NCBI RefSeq assembly: GCF_002836205.1
Contig: NZ_PJBE01000013.1
Span: 806,001-870,000, forward strand
Source of the DNA: Shewanella sp. Choline-02u-19
GTDB taxonomy: Bacteria; Pseudomonadota; Gammaproteobacteria; Enterobacterales; Shewanellaceae
Direction: 5' to 3'
Length of the DNA stretch: 64,000 nt
Part shown: piece by piece, positions 8,629 to 17,108 of the stretch
Layout of the letters: every line of letters starts with the position of its first letter
Position numbering within the stretch: the first letter of the stretch is position 1
Translations under genes and position numbers: made by a program
Notes under the pieces: model-generated
What the model saw: the letters and a program-made list of their open reading frames with translations, nothing else
Told to the model about the DNA's origin: nothing
Databases searched by the model: none

Positions 8629-10029
8629 ATGAATATTAATCATAAGTTACAGCTAATCACCGTACTTCCACTCATTATATCTCTGATGCTGGTGCTGTTT
8701 GTGACTCAAATGCAGTATAGAGATCTCTCCCAGCATGTGGTCGACGTTTATAGGCAGAGTATTATCGATCACCGCAAAGAAGAGTTGAAAAATTATCTGG
8801 CGATCGCCAACGTGGCTATTAAGCATCTTTATCAAAATAAGAGTGATGACAAGCAACAAACCCAGCAAGAAGTTAAGTCTATGCTGGCCAATATGCGCTT
8901 CGGTAAAAACGGGTATTTCTTCGCCTACGATCTCAATGGCAATAGCCTGGTCTTACCCGAGCAGGAGTGGCGTGTCGGTAAAAACTGGCTAGACTTGGAA
9001 GACGACAACGGAGTCCACTTTATCCAAGAGTTAATCTCAGGGGCGAGGAAAGGCGGCGGTTATCTGACCTACCTATTCAATCAGCCCTCTAATGATGGCC
9101 AACTGGGACAAAAACTCGCCTATGCCGAGGTGTTGGGACAGTGGGAGTGGATGTTTGGTACTGGCGTTTATATTGATGATATCGATGAGGAGGCGGCATT
9201 ATTGAGCACCGCTATTAGTAGTCATATCCGCAACACCTCCCTCATGACTCTGACGATAGGTATCTTAGCGGTCAGCGCCGTGTTTATAGGGGGGATCTTT
9301 ATGCGTGTGGGTGAAAAACGACTCGCAAATGCTAAGCTCAGAACCCTCAATGAGCGAATTTATCAGACTCAGGAAGAGGAATGTAAGCGAGTTTCCAGAG
9401 AGTTGCACGATGGGGTTAGCCAAACGATTGCCGCGGCCCTGTTTGCTATGGAAACCGCCCAATTGAAACAGGAATATGGTGGCGATTCCAGTCCGGAACT
9501 GGATAAGTCGATTACACTTACGCGACAGATTATGCTCGATATCCGTAATATCTCGCATCAGCTACATCCTGCCATCCTTGAGGATTATGGGCTGGGCGCT
9601 GCGTTAAAAGAGTTGGGCAGGGAGTTTTCGTTGCGCACAGGTATCGAGGTCAAGGTGCAGCGATTATCGGTGCGCAAGATCTTGTCAACCGAGCTTAGTT
9701 GCGCGCTTTACCGCATTGTGCAGGAGTCATTGACTAATATTGAGCGTCACTCGGGAGCAAAAAAAGTGCTGATTTCGCTGGGACTGACTCCGGGATGGTT
9801 GACCTTGGAGGTTCATGATGATGGTAAGGGATTTAACTATGAATGCTTTGAGAGAAAATCGACCCCGTTTGAAGGAATAGGCTTGAGAAATATGAAGGAA
9901 AGAGTGAGTTTTTATAATGGTGAGCTCAAGGTAGAGTCAACCCTTGGTAAAGGAGTGACGCTGGTGGCACGTATTCCCCAGAGTGAGTTGCGTTATCGAG
10001 CCGATGCTGCCACTGGGGGACTGTCATGA
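8629..10029 (+). CDS. sCache-domain sensor histidine kinase (NarX/HisKA_3 class)
   Basis: Membrane sensor kinase of 466 residues. A first membrane span lies at about 8-30, a periplasmic single-Cache region at about 35-195 (with GKNGYFFAYDLNG and WEWMFGTGVYIDDID), and a second span at about 203-223. The HisKA_3 dimerisation box carries the phospho-acceptor His in SRELHDGVSQ near residue 259, and a HATPase_c domain shows LTNIERHSGAKK and GKGFNYE. sCache_2 domains of this look bind small carboxylates such as acetate, pyruvate or lactate in known receptors. Its 3' end overlaps the response-regulator gene by four bases (ATGA), so the two form one operon. The neighbours are lldP-dld and a porin with related control regions, so lactate or pyruvate sensing is a good guess. 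The ligand itself is not shown by the sequence. Confidence 0.88.
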   Translation: MNINHKLQLITVLPLIISLMLVLFVTQMQYRDLSQHVVDVYRQSIIDHRKEELKNYLAIANVAIKHLYQNKSDDKQQTQQEVKSMLANMRFGKNGYFFAYDLNGNSLVLPEQEWRVGKNWLDLEDDNGVHFIQELISGARKGGGYLTYLFNQPSNDGQLGQKLAYAEVLGQWEWMFGTGVYIDDIDEEAALLSTAISSHIRNTSLMTLTIGILAVSAVFIGGIFMRVGEKRLANAKLRTLNERIYQTQEEECKRVSRELHDGVSQTIAAALFAMETAQLKQEYGGDSSPELDKSITLTRQIMLDIRNISHQLHPAILEDYGLGAALKELGREFSLRTGIEVKVQRLSVRKILSTELSCALYRIVQESLTNIERHSGAKKVLISLGLTPGWLTLEVHDDGKGFNYECFERKSTPFEGIGLRNMKERVSFYNGELKVESTLGKGVTLVARIPQSELRYRADAATGGLS

Positions 10030-10646
10030 TCCGTGTGCTTCTGGTAGACGATCATCCGCTGTTTCGTGAAGGATTACGATATCGTCTGAGCTTAGACAAT
10101 GACATTGAGGTGCAGGCTGAAGCCGACAATGGTGTCAAGGCACTAGAGATCCTCAAGGAAATGCCAATCGATCTGGTGTTGACCGATATTAATATGCCAC
10201 AAATGGACGGCATGTATCTGCTTGAGCTGATTAAAGAGCAGGAGATGTCATGCAAGGTGGTGATGCTGAGCATGCATGACAACAGAGAATATATTATGGC
10301 GGCAATGCGCTACGGTGCTGATGGCTATATTCTCAAGGATGTACCCGGTAAAGAACTGATTGAAGCCATCAAAAAAGTGGCCGCTGGCAAGCGCTATTTC
10401 AGTGCCGAAGTCGTAGACACCTTGTCGCAGGAGCTTGCTAGTGGCAAGCAAGTCCTGGTCACCCAACGTGAGCAGTTGGTATTACGGTTGATATCGCTGG
10501 GGATGAACAATAAACGCATTGCGCTGGAGATGAATGTCAGCGTACGCACAGTCGAGACTCACAAACGTAATATCAAACAGAAACTGGCGATAGACAGTAC
10601 GGCGGGGCTAGTGCGTTATGCCATCGATCATGGCTTAGATCGGTAA
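10026..10646 (+). CDS. NarL/FixJ-family response regulator
   Basis: A 206-residue partner of the preceding kinase, translationally coupled through the ATGA overlap. The receiver domain occupies residues 1-120, with the acidic pair in VDDHPLF, the phospho-acceptor Asp in VLTDINMPQMDG (about residue 53) and the Lys in GYILKD. The LuxR-type helix-turn-helix is at about 138-205, with GMNNKRIALEMNVSVRTVETHK. It should bind DNA when phosphorylated. The duplicated upstream regions of lldP and the porin on either side of the operon are the obvious candidate targets (inference). It resembles general NarL/UhpA regulators, and I cannot place it in a named subfamily. Confidence 0.9.
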   Translation: MIRVLLVDDHPLFREGLRYRLSLDNDIEVQAEADNGVKALEILKEMPIDLVLTDINMPQMDGMYLLELIKEQEMSCKVVMLSMHDNREYIMAAMRYGADGYILKDVPGKELIEAIKKVAAGKRYFSAEVVDTLSQELASGKQVLVTQREQLVLRLISLGMNNKRIALEMNVSVRTVETHKRNIKQKLAIDSTAGLVRYAIDHGLDR

Positions 10647-10669
10647 CACTATTCACGCCGTATTTTCAT

Positions 10670-10704
10670 GAAAAAAATACCCGAAGCGGTGTCATGCTTC
10701 GGGT
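10670..10704 (-). terminator. hairpin with T-run on the minus strand
   Basis: The stem ACCCGAAGC/GCTTCGGGT (10679-10704) is followed on the minus strand by T-rich sequence (ATTTTTTT). It points towards the end of the convergent two-component operon and would stop transcripts from the porin side, although it lies about 310 bases beyond the porin stop. Confidence 0.6.
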
Positions 10705-10780
10705 AAAATCATGGCAAACTAGCCATGTTGTGGGCGTTAAGTTAGGGGTTTTTTGCCCTCATGTTTATGGTCAGAGGGAC

Positions 10781-10810
10781 AAGGTCAACCATCCCACTGG
10801 TTGACCTTTT
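10781..10810 (+). terminator. hairpin after the two-component operon
   Basis: The 10-bp stem AAGGTCAACC/GGTTGACCTT with an 8-base loop is followed by a short T-run on the plus strand. It plausibly terminates the kinase/regulator operon. Confidence 0.55.
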
Positions 10811-10954
10811 GGAGCTTATTCTCTAGGGGCAGATAGATGACTGCCAGTTTGAGTTCTTTCTTTGCCGCCATGCTTGCTTGATATTAGGGTAAGTAGGGGA
10901 ACTTTCACAATACTCAGAAAACCGGCGACATAAATCAGCTTATGCCGCGTCGTT

Positions 10955-10984
10955 TCAGAGTACGTGCTTGGTCGAAAGCACAGT
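10955..10984 (-). pseudogene. fragment resembling the porin C-terminus
   Basis: The minus strand reads VLSTKHVL followed by TGA. This closely copies the end of the neighbouring porin (QLSAKYVL, stop), and about 19 of 25 bases are identical. Only about ten codons are recognisable. It is best read as the scar of a former second porin copy or of a recombination event, but the fragment is short and chance similarity cannot be excluded. Confidence 0.4.
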
Positions 10985-11015
10985 GAATAAATATTTTATA
11001 CGTAACGTCTGTTAC

Positions 11016-12086
11016 TTAGAGTACGTACTTAGCCGAAAGTTGGATGTAATCAGAGTTGGCACTGTCAGTGGCAGAGATATCCGCATCATAGTTGCCGAAT
11101 TCAACGCCCACGCTTAACTGCTTGTTAAGCTGCTGGATCAGGTTGACGCCATAGTGATTGCGATCTGAATCAGCATTCACACCATTGAAATCTTCAACTT
11201 CAGCGTGACCGTAGTAAACACTAGAGCGCAAGTCGTCAGTCCAGAAGTGGCGATAAGCGACGGTATAGGCTTGCGTTGCTAGTAAGTCACCACTGCCATC
11301 AGCATTGACCTTGTCACCAGGGTTGTGGCCAGGTGAAATATAACGACCTGCAGCGCCCGCGTTGTAGGCGAAGCGGAAGTCATCTTTACCGAAGGTATTA
11401 ATTTTACCGCTTATGCTGTAAGCAAACTGAGTGCCGTCGGCATTACCAGCTACACCATTGTCATCGAAGGTGCGAGCCAGCGCTGCAACCGCTACTTGGC
11501 CAAAATCACCTTTGTACGTATAACGCGCCACGGCATCGGGAATACTTTGGTTGGAATCGGTAGCATTGGCTGGGTTTTCTAATGCCAGTTCTAGACCACC
11601 ATTGGTATAACGGATCTGGGTTTGACGAATGAATACCTGACCGACGTGCGCTCCACCAAAGTCCAGTGCATCAGCGATAGAAGCCAGTGGCATAAAGGTT
11701 GACCATGTCTGGCCGACTTTCCAGTTCTTGTAAGCAATAAAGGCATGACGCATACGCGGTGTGTATGAGTTAGAAACGAGTGCGTTACCGCCACCACCGT
11801 AGAAATCATACTCGAGGAATCCAGTCACTTCGCCATGAGTGAACTTTACGTTGAAACGCGATTCTTTGGCCTGGAGGCTGGTTTGATTGGTATCTGGCGC
11901 GCTGGTACTGGTACCAATCCAGTAGTCACGATAAGCCTGGTCGCCACTGACATTACGCAAGTCTGCTTTGAAGTAGCCGCCGAAGGTTAACTTCGAGCTA
12001 TCGTCGATTTGAATTTCATAGCCAGCGAAAGAAGATGCTGAGAAAAATGCAGCTACCACTAACGCCGTTTTAGTTATTCTATTCAT
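11016..12086 (-). CDS. DcaP-like outer-membrane porin
   Basis: A 356-residue beta-barrel protein. The start is set at the ATG (12084-12086), which has AAGG seven bases upstream; a TTG one codon earlier is also open. A signal peptide ending SASSFA is followed by KLTFGGYFKADLRN, the segment AKESRFNVKFTH, YTPRMRHAFIAY and GQTWSTFMP, then paired strands ending LSAKYVL. This is the pattern of the DcaP-like trimeric porins, which pass small organic acids and other anionic solutes. It is a paralogue of the porin at 35359-36510. Its promoter region is a copy of the lldP control region, which suggests that it is the outer-membrane entry route for lactate or a related acid (inference). Confidence 0.85.
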   Translation of the reverse strand: MNRITKTALVVAAFFSASSFAGYEIQIDDSSKLTFGGYFKADLRNVSGDQAYRDYWIGTSTSAPDTNQTSLQAKESRFNVKFTHGEVTGFLEYDFYGGGGNALVSNSYTPRMRHAFIAYKNWKVGQTWSTFMPLASIADALDFGGAHVGQVFIRQTQIRYTNGGLELALENPANATDSNQSIPDAVARYTYKGDFGQVAVAALARTFDDNGVAGNADGTQFAYSISGKINTFGKDDFRFAYNAGAAGRYISPGHNPGDKVNADGSGDLLATQAYTVAYRHFWTDDLRSSVYYGHAEVEDFNGVNADSDRNHYGVNLIQQLNKQLSVGVEFGNYDADISATDSANSDYIQLSAKYVL

Positions 12087-12105
12087 CAAGGTGCCTTATT
12101 TGGAT

Positions 12106-12485
12106 TTGTTGATCAGTTGGTTGTTGTTTGTCTTGAGCGGTGATATAGGATCAGATGCCCGGCAAACTTATGGTTTATCTGGGGCTACCATATGGCTTTA
12201 TAGAGGCTTTTTTTATCCGTGTTTGCACCTAAGACGACTAAGGGTTTACCCGTAGAAATGCCGGTTTTCCTATGTTCAGGCTTGCCTTTTTTTGAGGTGG
12301 GTAACGGATGGTTAATATTTTTAACAAATAAATACAGTCAGTTACAGGCTTGTTTCTCGTGTGTGAGTTAACTGATCTTCAGGGGTAATTCTAGGCAGCT
12401 GGGGATATGATGTAGATCAACTTTGTAACGATTAGTCGTGAAATGTGTTACCTGTGGGTGAAGGAGAGGTCACAAGATCGGATTA
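12106..12485. repeat. duplicated control region, copy B (upstream of the porin)
   Basis: The counterpart of 7972-8350, with a nearly constant offset of 4134-4136 bases. It begins 20 bases before the porin start, whereas copy A begins 57 bases before the lldP start. Both copies are oriented the same way relative to their minus-strand genes. The most conserved parts are the T-rich block at 12205-12232 and the FNR-box block at 12404-12450. Confidence 0.85.
12407..12420 (-). promoter_or_regulatory. FNR/EtrA-like box upstream of the porin
   Basis: TTGATCTACATCAT on the minus strand is identical to the box in copy A. It lies about 320 bases before the porin start. Preservation within a 31-base identical block of otherwise diverged copies suggests selection. 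Confidence 0.5.
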
Positions 12486-12787
12486 AGAGAGCGAAGCGAA
12501 TAAGGTCAAATATTATTGTAGATGCGGCCGTGACTATCAATGAAAAGGGCACCATGACTGAGCCTACTGGAATTGTGCTTGGGGTGTGTCACGAAAATCT
12601 CTGTAGCTGTACAGCGGTGTCATCATCGACATTGTTTTTCTAATATCGCTATTTAGCAAATGGTTTAGGTGAAAATATCTGTGTTTGTATTCGGTCTAAT
12701 TTACTTGATGGCAAAGGATACTAGGGGAAACTCTTGAAGAGGTCTCTACATAGAGTAAGCGCATGAGGCTGCGTTAGGGCTGAAAGT
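12486..12787. other. gene-free stretch
   Basis: I see no gene or clear regulatory structure. A short plus-strand frame that starts inside copy B is not convincing as a gene. Confidence 0.5.
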
Positions 12788-12814
12788 AAAAAAGGGCACA
12801 GAAAGGTGCCCTTT
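12788..12814 (-). terminator. terminator of purMN
   Basis: The stem AAAGGGCAC/GTGCCCTTT (12791-12814) is followed by a T-run on the minus strand, 28 bases past the purN stop. Confidence 0.88.
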
Positions 12815-12841
12815 GTAATGCAATACTGGTTTTAATGCCGC

Positions 12842-13486
12842 TTAGTCAACAGCGTAACCGTTTACAGCAAGTGCTTGACCATCAAGCTGTGCTATACCAT
12901 TAACCATCTGCAATCGGTTCTGGCTAAACCATTTTACAACGAGTGGATAGATAGCATGTTCTTGTTCGTGGACACGACCTGCCAGGACCTCAACAGAATC
13001 ATCTTCATAAACAGGGACATTGGCTTGCAAAATAACCGGACCTGAATCTAGCTCTGGTGTCACAAAATGCACACTCGCGCCATGTTCAGTATCTTTTGCG
13101 TCAATGGCGCGTTGATGCGTATTCAAGCCGGTATATTTGGGCAAGAGAGAAGGGTGGATATTAATCATCTTCCCTTCAAAGCGCATGACAAAATCATCAC
13201 TCAATATGCGCATAAAGCCAGCCAAGACAACTAAGTCTGGTTGATACTTTGCTATCGCACTAAAAAGTCTTTCGTCATATTCAGGTCTGGTTTCGCCTTC
13301 ATGAGCGATGACGCAGCTGGTATCAATTTCATTCTGGTGAGCACGTATCAATCCAAAAGCGTCAGGTTTATTACTAATGACGCCAACAACTTCTGCTTGT
13401 ACGTTATCATCACAACCATCAATAATGGCCTGTAGATTACTGCCATTCCCAGAAATTAATACTAAAACGCGACAGCTCTCAGACAT
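12842..13486 (-). CDS. purN: phosphoribosylglycinamide formyltransferase
   Basis: Cytoplasmic enzyme of 214 residues, the usual length. It transfers the formyl group of 10-formyl-THF to GAR in the third step of purine synthesis. Family marks are VLISGNGSNLQAIIDG at the N-terminus, LVVLAGFMRILS, and INIHPSLLPKYTGLNTHQRA with the catalytic Asn-His pair, followed by GASVHFVTPELDSGPVI. Its ATG overlaps the purM stop (TAATG), so the two are translationally coupled, as in E. coli. Confidence 0.95.
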   Translation of the reverse strand: MSESCRVLVLISGNGSNLQAIIDGCDDNVQAEVVGVISNKPDAFGLIRAHQNEIDTSCVIAHEGETRPEYDERLFSAIAKYQPDLVVLAGFMRILSDDFVMRFEGKMINIHPSLLPKYTGLNTHQRAIDAKDTEHGASVHFVTPELDSGPVILQANVPVYEDDSVEVLAGRVHEQEHAIYPLVVKWFSQNRLQMVNGIAQLDGQALAVNGYAVD

Positions 13487-14526
13487 TACAAGATCTCCAC
13501 TTGCTCTTCGTCACCGTTACGCTTAGCAATGTTACCGAGCAGCCATGCGTTTTCGCCTTCGGCATTCAGTAGCTCAAGTGCTGAGTCTACTTTATCGGCT
13601 GGAAGTGCGATAACCATGCCTACGCCACAGTTGAATGTACGGTACATTTCAAATTCTGCAATGTTGCCTTTTTCCATCAACCAGTCAAAAATAGCAGGCC
13701 ACTGCCAAGAGTCACTTTTAACCACAGCTTTGCAATCTTCTGGTAAAACGCGTGGGATATTTTCCCAGAATCCGCCACCAGTGATGTGCGACATTGCATG
13801 AACGTCTGACTGTTCAATCAACTTTAGCAGTGATTTTACATAAATTTTTGTTGGTTCTAGCAAATGGTCAATTAGCGGCTTTCCAGCAAGTTCTTGCTCT
13901 GGATCTGCTTTGCTGACTTCTAATACCTTGCGGATTAGAGAGAAACCATTTGAGTGAGGACCGCTTGAAGCGAGAGCGATAAGTGCATCACCATCTTGCA
14001 CCTTAGTGCCGTCAATGATGTCAGCTTTTTCAACAACACCGACGCAGAAACCAGCTAGGTCGTAATCGTCGCCTTCATACATACCTGGCATTTCAGCAGT
14101 TTCACCGCCAATGAGTGCACAACCAGATTGTACGCAGCCTTCAGCAATACCTTTCACTACTGCGGTAGCAACTTCAACATCGAGTTTGCCTGTGGCGTAA
14201 TAATCGAGGAAGAATAACGGCTCAGCACCTGAAACGATTAAGTCGTTTGAGCACATGGCAACGAGGTCAATGCCGACGTTATCATGCTTTTTATAGTCAA
14301 TAGCAAGGCGCAGCTTAGTGCCAACACCATCAGTACCAGAAACCAGTACTGGATGCTTATACTTAGTTGGTAACTCACAAAGTGCACCAAAACCACCTAG
14401 GTTGCCCATAACTTCTGGACGACGAGTACGTTTAACGGCTGACTTGATGTTGTTAACTAGTGCATTTCCGGCATCAATATCAACGCCTGCATCTTTATAG
14501 CTTAGTGGGGTAGTAGGAGTGCTCAC
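13486..14526 (-). CDS. purM: phosphoribosylformylglycinamidine cyclo-ligase (AIR synthetase)
   Basis: Enzyme of 346 residues, full length for the family, closing FGAM to AIR with ATP in purine synthesis. Segments seen are LVSGTDGVGTKLRLA, GIDLVAMCSNDLIVSGAEPLFFLDYYATG, GGETAEMPGMY and ITGGGFWENIPRVLP. The start is GTG (14524-14526), preceded by GAGAGGA at good distance. It is the first gene of purMN and diverges from upp across a 218-base gap. I did not find a clear PurR box in that gap. Confidence 0.96.
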   Translation of the reverse strand: MSTPTTPLSYKDAGVDIDAGNALVNNIKSAVKRTRRPEVMGNLGGFGALCELPTKYKHPVLVSGTDGVGTKLRLAIDYKKHDNVGIDLVAMCSNDLIVSGAEPLFFLDYYATGKLDVEVATAVVKGIAEGCVQSGCALIGGETAEMPGMYEGDDYDLAGFCVGVVEKADIIDGTKVQDGDALIALASSGPHSNGFSLIRKVLEVSKADPEQELAGKPLIDHLLEPTKIYVKSLLKLIEQSDVHAMSHITGGGFWENIPRVLPEDCKAVVKSDSWQWPAIFDWLMEKGNIAEFEMYRTFNCGVGMVIALPADKVDSALELLNAEGENAWLLGNIAKRNGDEEQVEIL

Positions 14527-14744
14527 GGTGATCCTCTCGGGTACGGGTAGATCATTATAGGATTTTATGCGGCGCTATTCTAACAGTTTGTGAGTAGCCT
14601 CGAAAGCTTAGTTTTTCAATAAAGTTCGCGACAGAGGTCACGATTTAACGTCTTTTTAAAACTTTAAGTTTTCCTATGCGAACAAATCTACTAGAATCGT
14701 TGAAATTTACCGTAAAAAATACGTTAGAAAATTAGGAGAACAAG

Positions 14745-15371
14745 ATGAAAGTCGTTGAAGTTAAGCATCCTTTGGTTCGTCATAAAATTGGATTAATGCG
14801 TAAAGGTGACGTGAGCACTAAGCGCTTTCGTGAGCTAGCGGCGGAAGTCGGGAGCCTACTGACGTATGAGGCAACGGCTGACTTCGAAACTGAGAAAGTC
14901 ACTATCGAAGGTTGGAATGGTCCTGTTGAAGTTGAACAGATAAAAGGCAAGAAGGTCACTGTCGTGCCAATCTTGCGTGCCGGCCTTGGCATGATGGACG
15001 GTGTACTAGAGCATGTACCTAGTGCACGTATTTCAGTTGTTGGTATGTACCGCGATGAGACAACACTTGAGCCAGTGCCTTATTTTGAAAAGCTAGCCAG
15101 TGATATGCCTTCACGTATCGCGTTGGTCGTTGACCCAATGCTAGCCACTGGCGGTTCAATGATCTCAACCATTGATCTGCTTAAAGCCCGTGGTTGCACT
15201 GCTATCAAAGCCCTTGTGCTTGTGGCAGCGCCTGAAGGCGTTGCAGCACTTGAAAAAGCCCATCCAGATATTGAACTGTATACAGCCTCTATTGATGACT
15301 GCTTAAACGAGCAGGGCTATATTTTGCCTGGTCTTGGTGATGCGGGTGATAAGATTTTTGGTACTAAGTAA
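14745..15371 (+). CDS. upp: uracil phosphoribosyltransferase
   Basis: Pyrimidine salvage enzyme of 208 residues, making UMP from uracil and PRPP. The PRPP loop VVDPMLATGGSM is present, together with VPILRAGLGMMDGV and YRDETTLEPVPYFEKL. The C-terminal uracil-binding GYILPGLGDAGDKIFGT is intact. A strong ribosome site (TAGGAG) precedes the ATG. It stands alone on the plus strand, divergent from purMN. No uracil permease gene follows. Confidence 0.96.
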   Translation: MKVVEVKHPLVRHKIGLMRKGDVSTKRFRELAAEVGSLLTYEATADFETEKVTIEGWNGPVEVEQIKGKKVTVVPILRAGLGMMDGVLEHVPSARISVVGMYRDETTLEPVPYFEKLASDMPSRIALVVDPMLATGGSMISTIDLLKARGCTAIKALVLVAAPEGVAALEKAHPDIELYTASIDDCLNEQGYILPGLGDAGDKIFGTK

Positions 15372-15429
15372 ACTCTATATTTAAAGAACGCATTGATTAG
15401 GCTGTTGATAAAAAGCCACTAGCAATAAG

Positions 15430-15455
15430 AAAGGGAGCCAATAGGCTCCCTTTTT
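15430..15455. terminator. shared terminator between upp and the antiporter gene
   Basis: The stem AAGGGAGCC/GGCTCCCTT is followed by T on the plus strand, and weaker T-rich sequence follows on the minus strand. It separates two convergent genes. Confidence 0.8.
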
Positions 15456-15471
15456 GTTGGGCGTTTTTTGA

Positions 15472-16791
15472 CTAAAGCACCATAGCTGCAATCCAACCAA
15501 ACACTAACAGCGGAATATTGTAGTGAATGAATGTTGGAATAACACTGTCTCTAATATGGTCGTGCTGTCCATCAGCATTGAGACCTGCTGTCGGGCCTAA
15601 GGTTGAATCAGACGCGGGTGAACCGGCATCACCAAGCGCTGCCGCTGTGCCGACGAGGGCAATCGTTGCGGCAACAGAGAAACCAAAAGTCATTGCTAAC
15701 GGCACGTAGATAGTAGCAATAATCGGAATAGTTGAGAAAGATGAGCCGATCCCCATGGTAATAAACAGTCCCACCAGTAACATTAAGAAGGCGGCCAGTG
15801 CTTTATTATCACCGATAATGTCGCTAAGAGAGGTTACTAAAGTACTGACATCACCCGTTTCTTTAACCACTGCAGCAAAACCTGCGGCAGAGATCATGAT
15901 AAAGCCGATATTGGCCATCATGCGCACGCCTTGGTTAAATACATCTTGGTCGGCAACATGTTTAAGTGCCCCTGAGAAGCTAAAGATAATAAAGCCGATG
16001 AGTGCACCAAAAATCATTGAACCGGTATAGAGCTGAGTGACAAGCGTGGCGACAATAGCAATCATCGCGATGGCGATATTACGCTTATTGACACCTTCCT
16101 CCGGCTCTGCAATGAGGATGAGCTCCTCTTTATATTCTCTTGGTTTTCTGTAAGTGATAAATACAGCAATCAATAGACCGGTAATCATGCCTAACGCCGG
16201 GAGTAACATTGCCTGTGGGATTTGAGAACGAACCGCTTCTAATCCATTATTGTTAAGATTGGCTAGCAATATATCGTTGAGGAAAATGCCACCAAAACCC
16301 ACAGGTAATATCATATAGGTGGTTACTAGGCCAAATGTCAGCACACAAGCAACCAAACGTCTATCGAGCGACAGCTTTGACATTAAGTGTAATAAAGGCG
16401 GGATCAAAATAGGAATGAAGGCAATATGAATAGGCAAAATATTCTGTGATGATATTGCCATCGTCAAAATGGCGAATAGCAGCGCCCAACGGACTTTTTT
16501 GATGTTCTGGCTAGATTGTTCCTTACCTAGAGCGCCAATCATTTTTCGAGAGATAAGCGTGGTTAACCCAGAATGAGATAAGGCTACCGCGAAAGCGCCA
16601 AGCAGTGCATAACTCAGAGCAATTTGAGCGCCTCCGCCTAGACCGGTATTAAAGGCATCAACGGTTTGTTGTAACCCCATCCCGCCCACTAAGCCTGCAA
16701 CGAGTGCGCTAATGGTAAGAGCGATAACTACATTTACTCGTGCAAGGCTTAAGCCCAGCATTAAGCAAACGGCAATGACGACAGCGTTCAT
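15472..16791 (-). CDS. Na+/H+ antiporter family membrane protein
   Basis: A polytopic protein of 439 residues with about ten to twelve hydrophobic spans. The N-terminus (LARVNVVIALTISALVAGL) and the GIGSSFSTIPIIATIYVPLA and GDAGSPASDSTLGPTAGLN segments fit the NhaC/Na_H_antiport_2 type transporters of the ion-transporter superfamily. The substrate is uncertain, because some relatives carry amino acids or organic anions. The gene is monocistronic with a weak ribosome site, and divergent from the peroxiredoxin gene. No sign of transfer or damage. Confidence 0.75.
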   Translation of the reverse strand: MNAVVIAVCLMLGLSLARVNVVIALTISALVAGLVGGMGLQQTVDAFNTGLGGGAQIALSYALLGAFAVALSHSGLTTLISRKMIGALGKEQSSQNIKKVRWALLFAILTMAISSQNILPIHIAFIPILIPPLLHLMSKLSLDRRLVACVLTFGLVTTYMILPVGFGGIFLNDILLANLNNNGLEAVRSQIPQAMLLPALGMITGLLIAVFITYRKPREYKEELILIAEPEEGVNKRNIAIAMIAIVATLVTQLYTGSMIFGALIGFIIFSFSGALKHVADQDVFNQGVRMMANIGFIMISAAGFAAVVKETGDVSTLVTSLSDIIGDNKALAAFLMLLVGLFITMGIGSSFSTIPIIATIYVPLAMTFGFSVAATIALVGTAAALGDAGSPASDSTLGPTAGLNADGQHDHIRDSVIPTFIHYNIPLLVFGWIAAMVL

Positions 16792-17024
16792 AATATGGTT
16801 AATCTTTTTCTTATATTTAAAGTTGTGGCTATTTTTGCCTGTTAACAGCGCTGATGTCCAGTACCAGCGTGCTATATATTGATTTCAATGTGAGTTGTTA
16901 GATCACTGTAGCCTTAATTGCGCACAAAGTGTAAATATCATCACCGTGAATAAGGGTATGCTGACGGCATATTGCGCAGTTAACACGATAATGATTTAAA
17001 AAGGTGATATTGATCTCAAATAGC

Positions 17025-17052
17025 TTGTGTGTCGTAAAACACTGCCTATAAT
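17025..17052 (+). promoter_or_regulatory. sigma70 promoter of the peroxiredoxin gene
   Basis: The -35 TTGTGT and -10 TATAAT are separated by 16 bases and lie 57 bases before the ATG. The -10 is a perfect consensus. Confidence 0.7.
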
Positions 17053-17108
17053 GCCTTTAGATTTAAAACGAACCAGCGTTTTTAGCAATCCATAGATGGA
17101 GAAATAAA

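Noticed and set aside
12443..12643. 66-codon plus-strand frame
   Set aside because: It begins inside the duplicated control region, has no ribosome site, and the corresponding frame is closed in copy A.
17011..17026. FNR-like box before the peroxiredoxin (TTGATCTCAAATAG)
   Set aside because: The second half-site does not match ATCAA.
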